DNA from: an uncultured Halocynthiibacter sp.
GTDB taxonomy: Bacteria > Pseudomonadota > Alphaproteobacteria > Rhodobacterales > Rhodobacteraceae
DNA: 64,000 bases
NCBI GenBank assembly: GCA_947503035.1
Contig: CANNCD010000001.1
Location: forward strand, 806,001-870,000
Reading direction: 5' to 3'
The notes beneath the pieces were generated by a model. That model searched no databases. It saw nothing but the letters and a program-made list of their open reading frames with translations, and was not told the origin of the DNA. Of the stretch, positions 56,450-64,000 are shown piece by piece. The translations under genes were made by a program, and so were the position numbers. Numbering within the stretch: position 1 is the stretch's first letter; every line of letters starts with the position of its first letter.

Positions 56450-57064
56450 CTATTCAGATGGGCTTGGGTCCGCGGCAGGTGCCGGATCAGCGGCGGGCGC
56501 TACTGCTGGCTCTTCTGTTTTGGCTTCGGCTTTTGGTTTACGCGGCACACGGGGTTTGCGTGGGCGGCGTTCCTTTTTGGGTGCGGCCTCTGGAGTTTCC
56601 ACCAAACCGGCATCCGCATCAACGGCAACATCGATCACGTCGGGCTGTGGGGCCTCGGACATGTCGGGCTGTGCGTCTGGTTGCGGCGCATCTGGCTGGG
56701 GCGCATCAACGGCGTTTTGCTGTTTCTGCGCGCGCTCGGCACGTTCGGCATCGCGTTGGGCCTGACGTTCGCGGTTCTGTGCCTCTTGGGCTTCGCGGCG
56801 GGCGTCTTGTTCCTTTTGGGCGGCTGATAACAGACGGGTATAGTGTTCCGCGTGCTGTTGGAATGCCTCTGCGGCGACACCATCGTTTGACAGTTGCGCA
56901 TCGCGCGCCAGCTGATTGTATTTCTCAATAATCTGCTGCGGGGTGCCACGCACCTTGCCCTCGGGGCCCGAGCTATCGAAAACGCGGTTGACGACGTTAA
57001 CAACGGAACGGTTGTTGTTGTTACGGTTATTCTTTCCGCGTGAACGTGATTTAGATGATCTCAT
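56450..57064 (-). CDS. DUF4167 protein
   Basis: A 204-residue protein with a basic, asparagine-rich N-terminus (RSSKSRSRGKNNRNNNNRS) and a conserved DUF4167 region (about residues 22-75: NRVFDSSGPEGKVRGTPQQIIEKYNQLARDAQLSNDGVAAEAFQQHAEHY). A coiled-coil-like Q/E/R-rich stretch follows, then a low-complexity tail of PQPDA repeats and basic PRKPR runs. It is an alphaproteobacterial family of unknown role, likely nucleic-acid-binding. Its gene lies 231 bases beyond prmC on the same strand. Confidence 0.9.
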   Translation of the reverse strand: MRSSKSRSRGKNNRNNNNRSVVNVVNRVFDSSGPEGKVRGTPQQIIEKYNQLARDAQLSNDGVAAEAFQQHAEHYTRLLSAAQKEQDARREAQEAQNRERQAQRDAERAERAQKQQNAVDAPQPDAPQPDAQPDMSEAPQPDVIDVAVDADAGLVETPEAAPKKERRPRKPRVPRKPKAEAKTEEPAVAPAADPAPAADPSPSE

Positions 57065-57070
57065 GGTGAT

Positions 57071-57253
57071 TTAAAACCTAGCCTTGTGGTCTAGCAATAT
57101 GTTGGCAATCGGTCGGGCGTGGCGTTCTGTGCCTGTTAAGGGGCCCGACGATGTATGGCATACCAGCGGGGGATCGGTATCGATCCGCGTTCCGCTGACA
57201 ACGAAATAACCATGGTCGGCACTGGAAAACAAGCGTTTTTTGCGCGTTTTCAT
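57071..57253 (-). CDS. Possible small protein
   Basis: A 60-residue frame beginning MKTRKKRLFSSADHGYFVVSG, with GGGAA 5 bases before the ATG. Codon use is plausible, and it fits in the gap between prmC and the DUF4167 gene in the same direction. No family recognised, and no further support. Confidence 0.4.
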   Translation of the reverse strand: MKTRKKRLFSSADHGYFVVSGTRIDTDPPLVCHTSSGPLTGTERHARPIANILLDHKARF

Positions 57254-57294
57254 CCAATTTCCCTGACTCTATGACAAAAGCCGTGAATATTGCG

Positions 57295-58128
57295 TTAATT
57301 CGTCTGACGGGTGGCTATGATGTTACGATCATGCCCCGCATAGTCCTGTCGCAGCTCGGTCTCGAATCCTTCGGCATGGAAAATCTCGGCGACGGCTGCC
57401 CCCTGATCTTTGCCGAACTCCAATACGATACGCCCGCCCTTGGCCAAATACCGGTCCGCCGCGCGGGCAATGACCCGATACGGCGCAAGCCCGTCGCCCC
57501 CAGGGGTCAGGGCCAAATGGGGTTCCCAGTCGGCAACATCGGGCGACAATTCCGCCATCTCGGCATCGGTGATATAGGGCGGATTGGACAGGATCAGGTC
57601 GAACTGCCCGTCAATCGCGTCAAACCAATCGGACGTCTGAAACACGGCGCGCTCTGCCACACCCAAATCGTTCGCATTGCCCCGCGCCACCGCAAGGGCC
57701 GCCTCGGACACATCCGCGCCAACACCCGTGGCGGTCGCAACCTCGGCCAACAACGTCAACACGATACAGCCCGTCCCCGTGCCAAGATCAAGAACCCGTT
57801 CAAACGGCGCCTCAAGCGCGGCCATGATCATATGTTCCGTCTCTGGACGCGGGTCCAACACATCCCCAGTCACCCGAAACGACCGGCCATAAAATTCGCG
57901 CAAACCGATGATCTGGGCGATGGGCTGGCGTTTTGCACGGGCCTCAATGGCGCGTGTAAAACGCACCCCTGCCGCCGCAGGCACATCATCATACAACATC
58001 AACGTAATCCGACTGCGATCCACCTCAAGCGCATGGGCCATCAAAACCCGCGCATCGCGCATCGCATCCGCCACGCCCGCCTCGGTCAAAACCGAAACGG
58101 CCGCGCGCAAATGATCCTGTAAGATCAA
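57295..58128 (-). CDS. prmC: Release-factor glutamine methyltransferase PrmC
   Basis: A 277-residue SAM enzyme that methylates the glutamine of the GGQ motif in release factors. An N-terminal helical domain ([30 protein letters not shown]) precedes the SAM loop [16 protein letters not shown] near residue 112 and the NPPY catalytic motif at residues 182-185. The start is a TTG that overlaps the prfA stop (TTGA), fixed by alignment with the usual N-terminus. Its substrate RF1 is encoded by the gene just upstream. Confidence 0.95.
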   Translation of the reverse strand: MILQDHLRAAVSVLTEAGVADAMRDARVLMAHALEVDRSRITLMLYDDVPAAAGVRFTRAIEARAKRQPIAQIIGLREFYGRSFRVTGDVLDPRPETEHMIMAALEAPFERVLDLGTGTGCIVLTLLAEVATATGVGADVSEAALAVARGNANDLGVAERAVFQTSDWFDAIDGQFDLILSNPPYITDAEMAELSPDVADWEPHLALTPGGDGLAPYRVIARAADRYLAKGGRIVLEFGKDQGAAVAEIFHAEGFETELRQDYAGHDRNIIATRQTN

Positions 58129-59180
58129 CCGTTCATCTCGGCCAGCATGGTCGCCTGATCATCCGCCGTAAGGGCGTCGATGATCTCATCAATGTCACCG
58201 GCCATGATCTGATCAAGCTTATAAAGCGTCAGGTTGATCCGGTGATCCGACATGCGCCCCTGTGGGAAATTATAGGTGCGGATACGTTCGGACCGATCGC
58301 CCGATCCAACTTGGCTTTTGCGGCTGTCAGAGCGTTCATCATGCAGACGTTGACGTTCCGCATCATACAAACGGGTCTTCAACACCTGCATCGCGATTTC
58401 GCGGTTGCGGTGCTGGGATTTCTCGGCGGATACAACGATAATACCGGTCGGAAGGTGGGTGATCCGAACCGCGGAATCGGTCGTGTTCACGTGCTGACCA
58501 CCGGACCCTGACGCGCGCATCGTATCGATCCGAATATCGCCGGCCTCAATGTTGATATCCACGTCCTTGGCCTCGGGCAACACGGCCACGGTGGCCGCGG
58601 ATGTATGCACCCGCCCGCCGCTTTCGGTTTCGGGCACGCGTTGCACACGGTGCACGCCGCTCTCGTATTTCATACGGGCAAACACGTTTTCACCGGTGAT
58701 ATTGGCGACACATTCTTTGACGCCACCCAGCTCGGTCTCGTTCAATTCAACGATGTTGAACTTCCAGCCGCGCTTTTCGCAATACCGTTGATACATCCGC
58801 ACCAGATCACCGGCGAACAAGGCCGCCTCGTCCCCGCCTGTCCCCGGACGAATTTCCAACATCGCAGGGCGCGCGTCGGCCTCATCCTTGGGCAAGAGCG
58901 TGATCTGTAGATCATGTTCCGCATCGGGCAAAGCCGCCTTCAGCGCGGGCAATTCTTCCTGCGCCAATTCGCGCATTTCGGGATCGTCCATCATCATCTC
59001 GGCCTCTTCGATATCCGAGACGAGCTGCTTATACGCGGCGATTTGTTCAACGACGGGGCGCAGATCAGAATATTCCTTGGACAGCGCGGCAATATCTTCG
59101 CCAGCTGCCCCCTCGGCCATGACGGCCTCAAGGTATTGGAAACGGGATGTGATCTGTTCGAGTTTATCTAAAGGAACCAT
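58125..59180 (-). CDS. prfA: Peptide chain release factor 1
   Basis: A 351-residue RF1, which reads UAA and UAG stop codons. The GGQ motif is at residues 227-229 in [18 protein letters not shown]. The codon-recognition tripeptide reads P-E-T at 183-185 in [14 protein letters not shown], in place of the common PAT or PVT. The start at 59180 gives the normal N-terminus. It is followed by prmC with overlapping codons. Confidence 0.98.
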   Translation of the reverse strand: MVPLDKLEQITSRFQYLEAVMAEGAAGEDIAALSKEYSDLRPVVEQIAAYKQLVSDIEEAEMMMDDPEMRELAQEELPALKAALPDAEHDLQITLLPKDEADARPAMLEIRPGTGGDEAALFAGDLVRMYQRYCEKRGWKFNIVELNETELGGVKECVANITGENVFARMKYESGVHRVQRVPETESGGRVHTSAATVAVLPEAKDVDINIEAGDIRIDTMRASGSGGQHVNTTDSAVRITHLPTGIIVVSAEKSQHRNREIAMQVLKTRLYDAERQRLHDERSDSRKSQVGSGDRSERIRTYNFPQGRMSDHRINLTLYKLDQIMAGDIDEIIDALTADDQATMLAEMNG

Positions 59181-59240
59181 GGCTTTGTTTCCCGTATTGC
59201 GGCGATTTGGTCAAGGGGCGAAACTGTGCTATGATACGCT

Positions 59241-59516
59241 ATGTTCCGATCGATCCTTATAATAGGGCTGATTTGGCCCCTTGCGACCATGGCAGATGGC
59301 GCCGCACCTGATCGGGTGATCGATTGTTATTGCACGGATAAGACGGGCGTTCGCTTTGAACTGGGCGATCTGGTCTGTCTGTCGGTTGATTCACGCAATT
59401 TTCTAGCCCGCTGCGAAATGGCCCAAAACGTGACCACATGGCGCGAAATTGACGGGGGATGCTTCACGTCATCCCTGCCCGACACCGGTTTTATCGCGCG
59501 CCTTCAACGGCTCTAG
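59241..59516 (+). CDS. Small secreted cysteine-containing protein
   Basis: A 91-residue protein with a signal peptide (FRSILIIGLIWPLATMADGA) and five later cysteines (CYC, LVC, ARC, GGC), enough for two disulfides. It has no family I recognise. It is divergent from prfA and converges on the MAPEG gene, with which it overlaps by 4 bases at the stop codons. Confidence 0.72.
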   Translation: MFRSILIIGLIWPLATMADGAAPDRVIDCYCTDKTGVRFELGDLVCLSVDSRNFLARCEMAQNVTTWREIDGGCFTSSLPDTGFIARLQRL

Positions 59517-59944
59517 GCAAAGACCACCCCACAGAGCGCAACACCGACCAAACCGATCAGCACAAGCGTCGACAAGAGAAACAGAACAAACCGCACCATC
59601 ACCCGATTGCCGATGATCTGCGATAGGCTATGCCCAACGCGCAACGCCACATAGGCCCAGCCCAGCACAAGCGTGGCGCCCGTCGCCTGCCCCATCAGGA
59701 ACATCACAACCATCAACGCATAAAACACCGTCGGCTGTTCATGCAGATGGTTATAATTATCCGCGACCCAGCCCGCCTGCGCAGGCATTTTCCCGCGCCA
59801 TTCACCGCGAGGGTTTTGGGCGTCTTGCGGAGCGATCCTGAGCTTTGACATCGCCGGAATACGCGTCGCATACATCCATACCCAGATCACAAAAGACCAA
59901 AGAATAAGCGCCAATACCGGCAGTAGAAAAACCTGAGCTGTCAT
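59513..59944 (-). CDS. MAPEG-family membrane protein
   Basis: A 143-residue inner-membrane protein with four hydrophobic helices and the MAPEG pattern: WVADNYNHLHEQPTVFYALMVVMFLM near residue 60, then AYVALRVGHSLSQIIGNRVMVRF. Members include glutathione-dependent membrane enzymes and leukotriene synthases; bacterial ones are mostly uncharacterised. The ATG at 59944 is chosen for its fit to the first helix. It follows the DUF1499 gene by 10 bases. Confidence 0.88.
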   Translation of the reverse strand: MTAQVFLLPVLALILWSFVIWVWMYATRIPAMSKLRIAPQDAQNPRGEWRGKMPAQAGWVADNYNHLHEQPTVFYALMVVMFLMGQATGATLVLGWAYVALRVGHSLSQIIGNRVMVRFVLFLLSTLVLIGLVGVALCGVVFA

Positions 59945-59954
59945 GAAATATCTC

Positions 59955-60398
59955 CTAGCTTTCGTTTGCGCCGGACAATGTTTCAAGCCACCCATCCAGC
60001 CGCGTTTTGTTCACGCCGAAATCCTTGCGCCCATAGCGAAGCCGCGCGACGGCGGTGATTTTGCACCCCTCGACCATGCCCACGGGCGCGATGGTGGTGT
60101 AATCCGGAAAGCCCCAGAACAGGGTGCGGGTTTCATAGGTGATCATGCCGCTTTCGACGTCCCCCGCGAACCGTTTGGTGCGCGGGGTGGCCATGGCAAT
60201 CCGGTCCAAACGTTCCAGCGTCGCGCGGGGCCCCGTTTCGAACGTCGGCGCGGTGGCTCCGATGACCTTAACGCCGCCCTCACCGGGGTCTGGCGCATCC
60301 TTGGGGGCGATGTGCCATTTCGCGGGATCGGCGGGCGCAAACCGCGCACAAAGCGCCGCGGCGACGAAAATAGCAGCAAAGATATAGAGAACGATCAT
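59955..60398 (-). CDS. DUF1499 protein
   Basis: A 147-residue protein with an N-terminal membrane helix or uncleaved signal (MIVLYIFAAIFVAAALCARF) and a DUF1499 domain (MITYETRTLFWGFPDYTTI, then ITAVARLRYGRKDFGVNKTRLDGWLETL). The family is periplasmic and of unknown function. It is transcribed with the MAPEG gene and is divergent from mazG. Confidence 0.85.
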   Translation of the reverse strand: MIVLYIFAAIFVAAALCARFAPADPAKWHIAPKDAPDPGEGGVKVIGATAPTFETGPRATLERLDRIAMATPRTKRFAGDVESGMITYETRTLFWGFPDYTTIAPVGMVEGCKITAVARLRYGRKDFGVNKTRLDGWLETLSGANES

Positions 60399-60501
60399 AG
60401 AAATACCCGGTTTTTCGCCCACCCTACCCGTGCGCGCGAAATTCACAAGTGCAACCGCGCGTCGCATTGGCTAGAACGGGGTAACTGACCATGGGGGCGT
60501 T

Positions 60502-61317
60502 ATGACTGCTGAATCCGATAAACTTGTTTTTGATCCGAACGGCGGGCTGCCGCGTCTGTTGGAAATCATGCGTCGGCTGCGCGACCCCGAAACCGGTTGC
60601 CCGTGGGACATCGAACAGGATTTCGCGACCATCGCCCCCTATACCATCGAAGAGGCCTATGAGGTCGCAGATGCGATTGAACGCGGCGATATGAAGGACC
60701 TCGAAGGGGAGCTGGGCGATCTGTTGCTTCAAACCGTCTATCACACCCAGATGGGCGAAGAGGCCGGCGCGTTCACGTTTGAAACCGTCACCAAATCCAT
60801 CGCCGATAAAATGGTCGCCCGCCACCCCCATGTCTTCGGCGACGAGAGCCGCGATAAATCCGCCGAACAGCAAACCGCCGACTGGGAAAAGATCAAAGCC
60901 GCCGAGCGTGGCGACAAGGGCGAGGCACGCACGCTGGACGGGGTTGCGTTGGGATTGCCCGGCATGACGCGGGCGGTGAAATTGCAAAAACGGCTGTCGC
61001 GCGTTGGGTTTGACTGGAACAACACCGACGACGTTCTGGCCAAAATCGTCGAGGAATCCGCCGAATTGGTCGAGGCCCGTGATCAAAAATCCGCCGACGA
61101 GATGGAGGCCGAATTCGGCGATCTGATGTTCGTTATGGCCAATCTGGCCCGTCATCTGGACATCGACCCCGAGGTCGCCGTGCGCCGCACCAATGCCAAA
61201 GTTCAACGTCGTTTCAATGCGATAGAGGACATTCTTGCCAAGGATGGCCGCAAGCCAAGCGACGCCGATCTGGCCGAATTGGACGGGCTGTGGGATCAGG
61301 TGAAACGGGACGAATAA
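60502..61317 (+). CDS. mazG: Nucleoside triphosphate pyrophosphohydrolase MazG
   Basis: A 271-residue MazG with two tandem domains. The first has the metal motif GCPWDIEQDFATIAPYTIEEAYEVADAIERGD and ELGDLLLQTVYH; the second has KIVEESAELVEARDQKSADEMEAEFGDLMFV. Both contain the EExxE...ExxD pattern that binds Mg. MazG hydrolyses NTPs to NMPs and PPi, as house-cleaning and in stress. It stands alone, divergent from the DUF1499 gene. Confidence 0.97.
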   Translation: MTAESDKLVFDPNGGLPRLLEIMRRLRDPETGCPWDIEQDFATIAPYTIEEAYEVADAIERGDMKDLEGELGDLLLQTVYHTQMGEEAGAFTFETVTKSIADKMVARHPHVFGDESRDKSAEQQTADWEKIKAAERGDKGEARTLDGVALGLPGMTRAVKLQKRLSRVGFDWNNTDDVLAKIVEESAELVEARDQKSADEMEAEFGDLMFVMANLARHLDIDPEVAVRRTNAKVQRRFNAIEDILAKDGRKPSDADLAELDGLWDQVKRDE

Positions 61318-61404
61318 GTTCTTGATAAAAGAAATCAGGTATTGACCAAAGCGTTTCTGTCGGGTTTATGAAGCCAACTGAAATGACAAGCTCTGGGAAA
61401 TACC

Positions 61405-62418
61405 ATGATCAATGCTGTGAAATCCGGCCTTTTTGCCGCGACCGCCCTAGCCATCGCGACGCCCGTATTGGCCGAAGAAGTGAACGTTTACTCCTATCGC
61501 CAGCCGGAATTGATCCAGCCGATGATGGACGCCTTTACCGCCGAAACTGGCATCAAAACCAACGTCGCCTTCCTGTCCAAAGGCATGATCGAACGTCTTC
61601 AGGCCGAGGGCACCCGCACCCCAGCCGACGTTGTGTTGACCTCTGATATCTCCCGCCTACACGGTCTGGTCGAGGCAGAAGTCACCCAGCCGGTGAATTC
61701 CGACATCCTGAACGCGAACATCCCCGAAAACCTGCGTGCGTCGAACAACGAATGGTTCGCCCTGACGAAACGTGCGCGCATCATTTACGCGTCCAAGGAT
61801 CGCGTCGCCGAGGGTGACATCACCACCTACGAAGACCTTGCCGATCCAAAATGGGCGGGCCGTTTCTGTACCCGTTCTGGCACGCATTCTTATAACGTTG
61901 CGGTGACCTCTGCGATCTTGGAGCACCACGGCGCGGAATTCACGCAGACATGGCTTGAGGGTCTGAAATCCAACCTTGCCCGCAAACCACAGGGCAATGA
62001 CCGCGCTCAGGTCAAGGCGATCTGGGCTGGCGAATGCGACATCGCCATCGGCAACACATATTACATGGGCGCGATGCTCAATGATGCCGAGCAAAAACCA
62101 TGGGCCGACGCCGTGCGCATCGAATTCCCAGAATTCGAAACCGGCGGCACCCACGTGAACGTGTCCGGTATTGCGATGACAAAACACGCACCGAACCCAG
62201 AAAACGCGCTGGCGCTGATGGAATTCTTGTCCGGCGCCGAGGCCCAACAAATGTTCGCCTCTACCAACTTTGAATACCCTGCGTCACCTGACGTAAAAGC
62301 CGAGGATCTGGTCGAGAGCTGGGGCACATTTGAGACCGACCCAACCAACCTGTTGGACATCGCAAAACGCCGCAGCGAAGCGCTTACCATCATTGAAACA
62401 GTAGATTTCGACGGCTAA
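61405..62418 (+). CDS. Fe(III) ABC transporter substrate-binding protein
   Basis: A 337-residue periplasmic ferric-binding protein of the FbpA/AfuA type. The signal peptide (INAVKSGLFAATALAIATPVLA) is followed by EEVNVYSYRQPELIQPMM. Iron-coordinating tyrosines are expected in the IGNTYYMGAM motif near residue 217. Permease and ATPase genes are not next to it, so it works with a transporter encoded elsewhere or is an orphan. It ends with a terminator that recurs 0.9 kb downstream. Confidence 0.93.
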   Translation: MINAVKSGLFAATALAIATPVLAEEVNVYSYRQPELIQPMMDAFTAETGIKTNVAFLSKGMIERLQAEGTRTPADVVLTSDISRLHGLVEAEVTQPVNSDILNANIPENLRASNNEWFALTKRARIIYASKDRVAEGDITTYEDLADPKWAGRFCTRSGTHSYNVAVTSAILEHHGAEFTQTWLEGLKSNLARKPQGNDRAQVKAIWAGECDIAIGNTYYMGAMLNDAEQKPWADAVRIEFPEFETGGTHVNVSGIAMTKHAPNPENALALMEFLSGAEAQQMFASTNFEYPASPDVKAEDLVESWGTFETDPTNLLDIAKRRSEALTIIETVDFDG

Positions 62419-62445
62419 TCCCGTCGCCATGTCTGTGCGACATCG

Positions 62446-62473
62446 GGCCGTCCCATTTGGGGCGGCCTTTTTT
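62446..62473 (+). terminator. Terminator of the Fe(III)-binding protein gene
   Basis: A 9-bp stem GGCCGTCCC/GGGGCGGCC (one wobble) with an ATTT loop, followed by TTTTTT, 27 bases after the stop. A 41-base segment including it (62441-62481) recurs at 63337-63377 with 36 identities. Confidence 0.88.
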
Positions 62474-62545
62474 GTGCGGCTCCATAGTATCGCCACAAAT
62501 CAAGGGTATCAGGGGGTATTCCATCCAAACCCATTCGGCGACTCT

Positions 62546-63316
62546 ATGCATTTCACATCTCGTTTCACCCGCATTTCCCTGGCCCTTCTGACCCTGACCG
62601 CCGTGGTGCTGTTGTCATACCACACCACCCAAACCAACACCGCCCGCTATGAACACCAGGCCGAGGCCAACGCGCGTTACCTTGCCATTCATGTCGACCC
62701 AAAGGACGGGATCGACGCCCGTATCGAAGCCCAAGCCGAGCAAAGCTATGTCAAGTTCAACGCGAACCTTGCGCCGTTTGATGCACGGATCATCGATATT
62801 GATGCCCATAAAGAAACCTTTGGATTGGCGACCACGCGCGATCATTGGGAAAAAATACGCGATATAGACACCATCAGCTACCAACAGCTTTTGACGCCGC
62901 GACAGCTTGCTATGAATGCACGGCTCATCGCTTCTGATCTCGGGCCTGTAGGCGGAGGAATCCCAATCGTAAATGCCACTCCCGCCGAGTATGAACAGGC
63001 CTTTGCACGTCTCTCTTGGTGGCAGAAACTGCGATACAATTGGCACTTTCGTGTATCGCCATCGGGCCGCGCCTTTGTTCAGGCATATAACAACGAAGTA
63101 ATCGCCAACCGCAGCGATCAGCTGGCCGCAATCGAGCCGTTAATATTGCAGGACTTTTCGACGGACCGGATCGCCGATTTTCTTGCCAACGAGGCCTATG
63201 TTGAATTTGACGACCCTTTGATGCGCGCCCGCGTGGTCGCCGCCGTTCTTGCCGAGGGCGAAAAAGATGCGCCGCGTTCAAACAGTATCGAAACCCCAAC
63301 GACGGCCGCGAAATAA
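62546..63316 (+). CDS. Membrane-anchored protein, unknown
   Basis: A 256-residue protein with one N-terminal helix (ISLALLTLTAVVLLSYHTTQ, likely an anchor or signal) and a soluble, mostly helical part. No family recognised. The start at 62546 is chosen because the hydrophobic segment begins shortly after; the frame extends upstream to 62429 but crosses a terminator. It is flanked by two copies of a terminator-bearing repeat, which suggests the gene and its flank were inserted or duplicated as a unit. Confidence 0.7.
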   Translation: MHFTSRFTRISLALLTLTAVVLLSYHTTQTNTARYEHQAEANARYLAIHVDPKDGIDARIEAQAEQSYVKFNANLAPFDARIIDIDAHKETFGLATTRDHWEKIRDIDTISYQQLLTPRQLAMNARLIASDLGPVGGGIPIVNATPAEYEQAFARLSWWQKLRYNWHFRVSPSGRAFVQAYNNEVIANRSDQLAAIEPLILQDFSTDRIADFLANEAYVEFDDPLMRARVVAAVLAEGEKDAPRSNSIETPTTAAK

Positions 63317-63340
63317 CCCACGCGGTGGCCTCGGTCCATC

Positions 63341-63369
63341 GGCCCTCCCCTTTTGGGACGGCCTTTTTT
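63341..63369 (+). terminator. Second copy of the terminator repeat
   Basis: GGCCCTCCC pairs imperfectly with GGGACGGCC (one C-C mismatch, CTTTT loop), followed by TTTTTT, 24 bases after the stop of the unknown gene. It shares a 19-base exact match, CGGCCTTTTTTGTGCGGCT, with the first copy. Confidence 0.8.
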
Positions 63370-63462
63370 GTGCGGCTGCTCTCGTTGTCATCCCGCGCCG
63401 CTATGTTGACTTCCAATTGGGGGCACATACTGTGGTCCACAGAACGGGATAGGAACACATCC

Positions 63463-64000
63463 ATGTCGAACACGATGGACCCAGAAACGGTACGCATTGA
63501 AACCGAACGTCTGATCATACGCCCCCCAAGACAGGGCGATGGAAAAGAGCATTTCGCCGCGGTGTTGGAGACGTTGGATGACCTGCGAAAACCGTCTGCG
63601 GCATTGCCTTGGGCGCACGAAGAACCCTCGGAACAACAGTCTGAACAATACTGCAACTGGGCCGCCAAAGAATTCACCGCCAAGCGCGAGTTCGCCCTTT
63701 TGTACCTGTGCCGCGAGACAGAGAAAATCGTCGGGGCCTCTGGGCTTCACTCTCCCGATTGGAGCATCCCGTCCTTCGAAATCGGCTGGTGGGGGCGCAA
63801 AGGGTTCCAAGGACGGGGTCTGTTTGCCGAAGGCGCAGACGCAGTTATCACATGGGGATTTGAGACCTTGGGAGCGCGGCGCATCTATGCAGAAGTCGAC
63901 GACAACAACGCCCAGAGTTGGCGTCTATGCGAACGAATTGGCATGAAGCACGAGGGGCTGGCGCGTAACGGTCGGGCAGCGCAGGATGGGACGCTCTGCG
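63463..64000 (+). CDS. GNAT-family N-acetyltransferase (3' truncated)
   Basis: The ATG at 63463, with AGGAA before it, opens a frame to the window edge (179 residues seen). It starts SNTMDPETVRIETERLIIRPP and carries the GNAT acetyl-CoA region: FEIGWWGRKGFQGRGLFAEGADAVITWGFE, then the RIYAEVDDNNAQSWRLCERIGM motif. It resembles RimJ/RimL-type transferases that acetylate ribosomal proteins or small amines; the substrate is unknown. Only a few C-terminal residues appear to be missing. Confidence 0.9.
   Translation, partial: MSNTMDPETVRIETERLIIRPPRQGDGKEHFAAVLETLDDLRKPSAALPWAHEEPSEQQSEQYCNWAAKEFTAKREFALLYLCRETEKIVGASGLHSPDWSIPSFEIGWWGRKGFQGRGLFAEGADAVITWGFETLGARRIYAEVDDNNAQSWRLCERIGMKHEGLARNGRAAQDGTLC

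Noticed and set aside
61342..61370. Promoter boxes TTGACC and TTTATG before the Fe(III)-binding protein gene
   Set aside because: The -10 match is poor and no iron-box palindrome is clear, so I do not list it as a feature.

Overview
The window looks like ordinary chromosome of an alphaproteobacterium, most likely Rhodobacterales (Roseobacter/Rhodobacter group). The support is gene content and order: an iscR-led suf operon with two YIP1-family membrane proteins, a CckA-type hybrid histidine kinase, an aglEFGAK alpha-glucoside locus with a LacI-type regulator, lptF-lptG-lptD-surA-pdxA-ksgA in one overlapping row, a DUF4167 protein, a eukaryote-like NADP isocitrate dehydrogenase, and a GTTC-N7-GTTC SOS box in front of recA. 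Coding is dense, with strong G/C preference at third codon positions. I see no rRNA, CRISPR array, prophage, integrase or insertion sequence. Both ends cut a gene: a glutamate-synthase-like protein on the left and a GNAT acetyltransferase on the right.

Layout. 1-2.6 kb: glutamate-synthase-like fragment, hemerythrin protein, glutathionyl-hydroquinone-reductase-like GST. 2.6-3.3 kb: gene-poor, AT-rich stretch ending at tRNA-Arg(CCG). 3.3-10.8 kb: Fe-S assembly operon on the minus strand (iscR, cysteine desulfurase, sufB, sufC, sufD, two YIP1 proteins, sufS). 10.9-13.8 kb: alpha/beta hydrolase, small protein plus HD hydrolase, icd. 13.8-14.4 kb: a probable frameshifted small gene. 14.4-21.1 kb: typA (+), then DUF1330, alaS, MOSC-like protein and recA on the minus strand. 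21.3-27.0 kb: sulfotransferase, cckA, rsmB, guaB. 27.2-28.3 kb: two small secreted proteins. 28.4-38.2 kb: alpha-glucoside uptake and breakdown (aglK, aglA, aglG, aglF, aglE, divergent regulator, beta-glucosidase, glucokinase). 38.3-42.4 kb: small protein, tex, TfoX-like protein, unknown gene, ndk. 42.6-46.1 kb: ABC-F ATPase, MarC, membrane aspartic protease, DUF5071 protein. 46.1-48.1 kb: holC and pepA. 48.2-55.7 kb: LPS export and outer-membrane biogenesis genes leading into pdxA and ksgA. 55.7-56.4 kb: damaged small genes. 56.4-59.2 kb: DUF4167, prmC, prfA. 59.2-64 kb: small envelope proteins, mazG, Fe(III)-binding protein, a membrane-anchored unknown and the acetyltransferase.

How the genes work together. 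The Fe-S operon is chained by stop/start overlaps and is likely controlled by the IscR-type repressor it encodes. That IscR lacks the usual three-cysteine cluster motif. The agl locus is a complete catabolic unit: binding protein, two permeases, ATPase, intracellular alpha-glucosidase, beta-glucosidase and glucokinase. Two copies of the same operator, 150 bp apart, sit at the two divergent promoters. lptF/G/D and surA form one translationally coupled outer-membrane module.

I did not find a convincing undescribed defence or mobile system. The best leads are the cysteine-poor IscR with its compound promoter, the tandem YIP1 proteins inside the suf operon, a run of four hairpins after typA, hairpins near two start codons, a direct repeat carrying terminators on both sides of one unknown gene, a 15-codon ORF bridging guaB and rsmB, and several small genes that each need one indel to read through.
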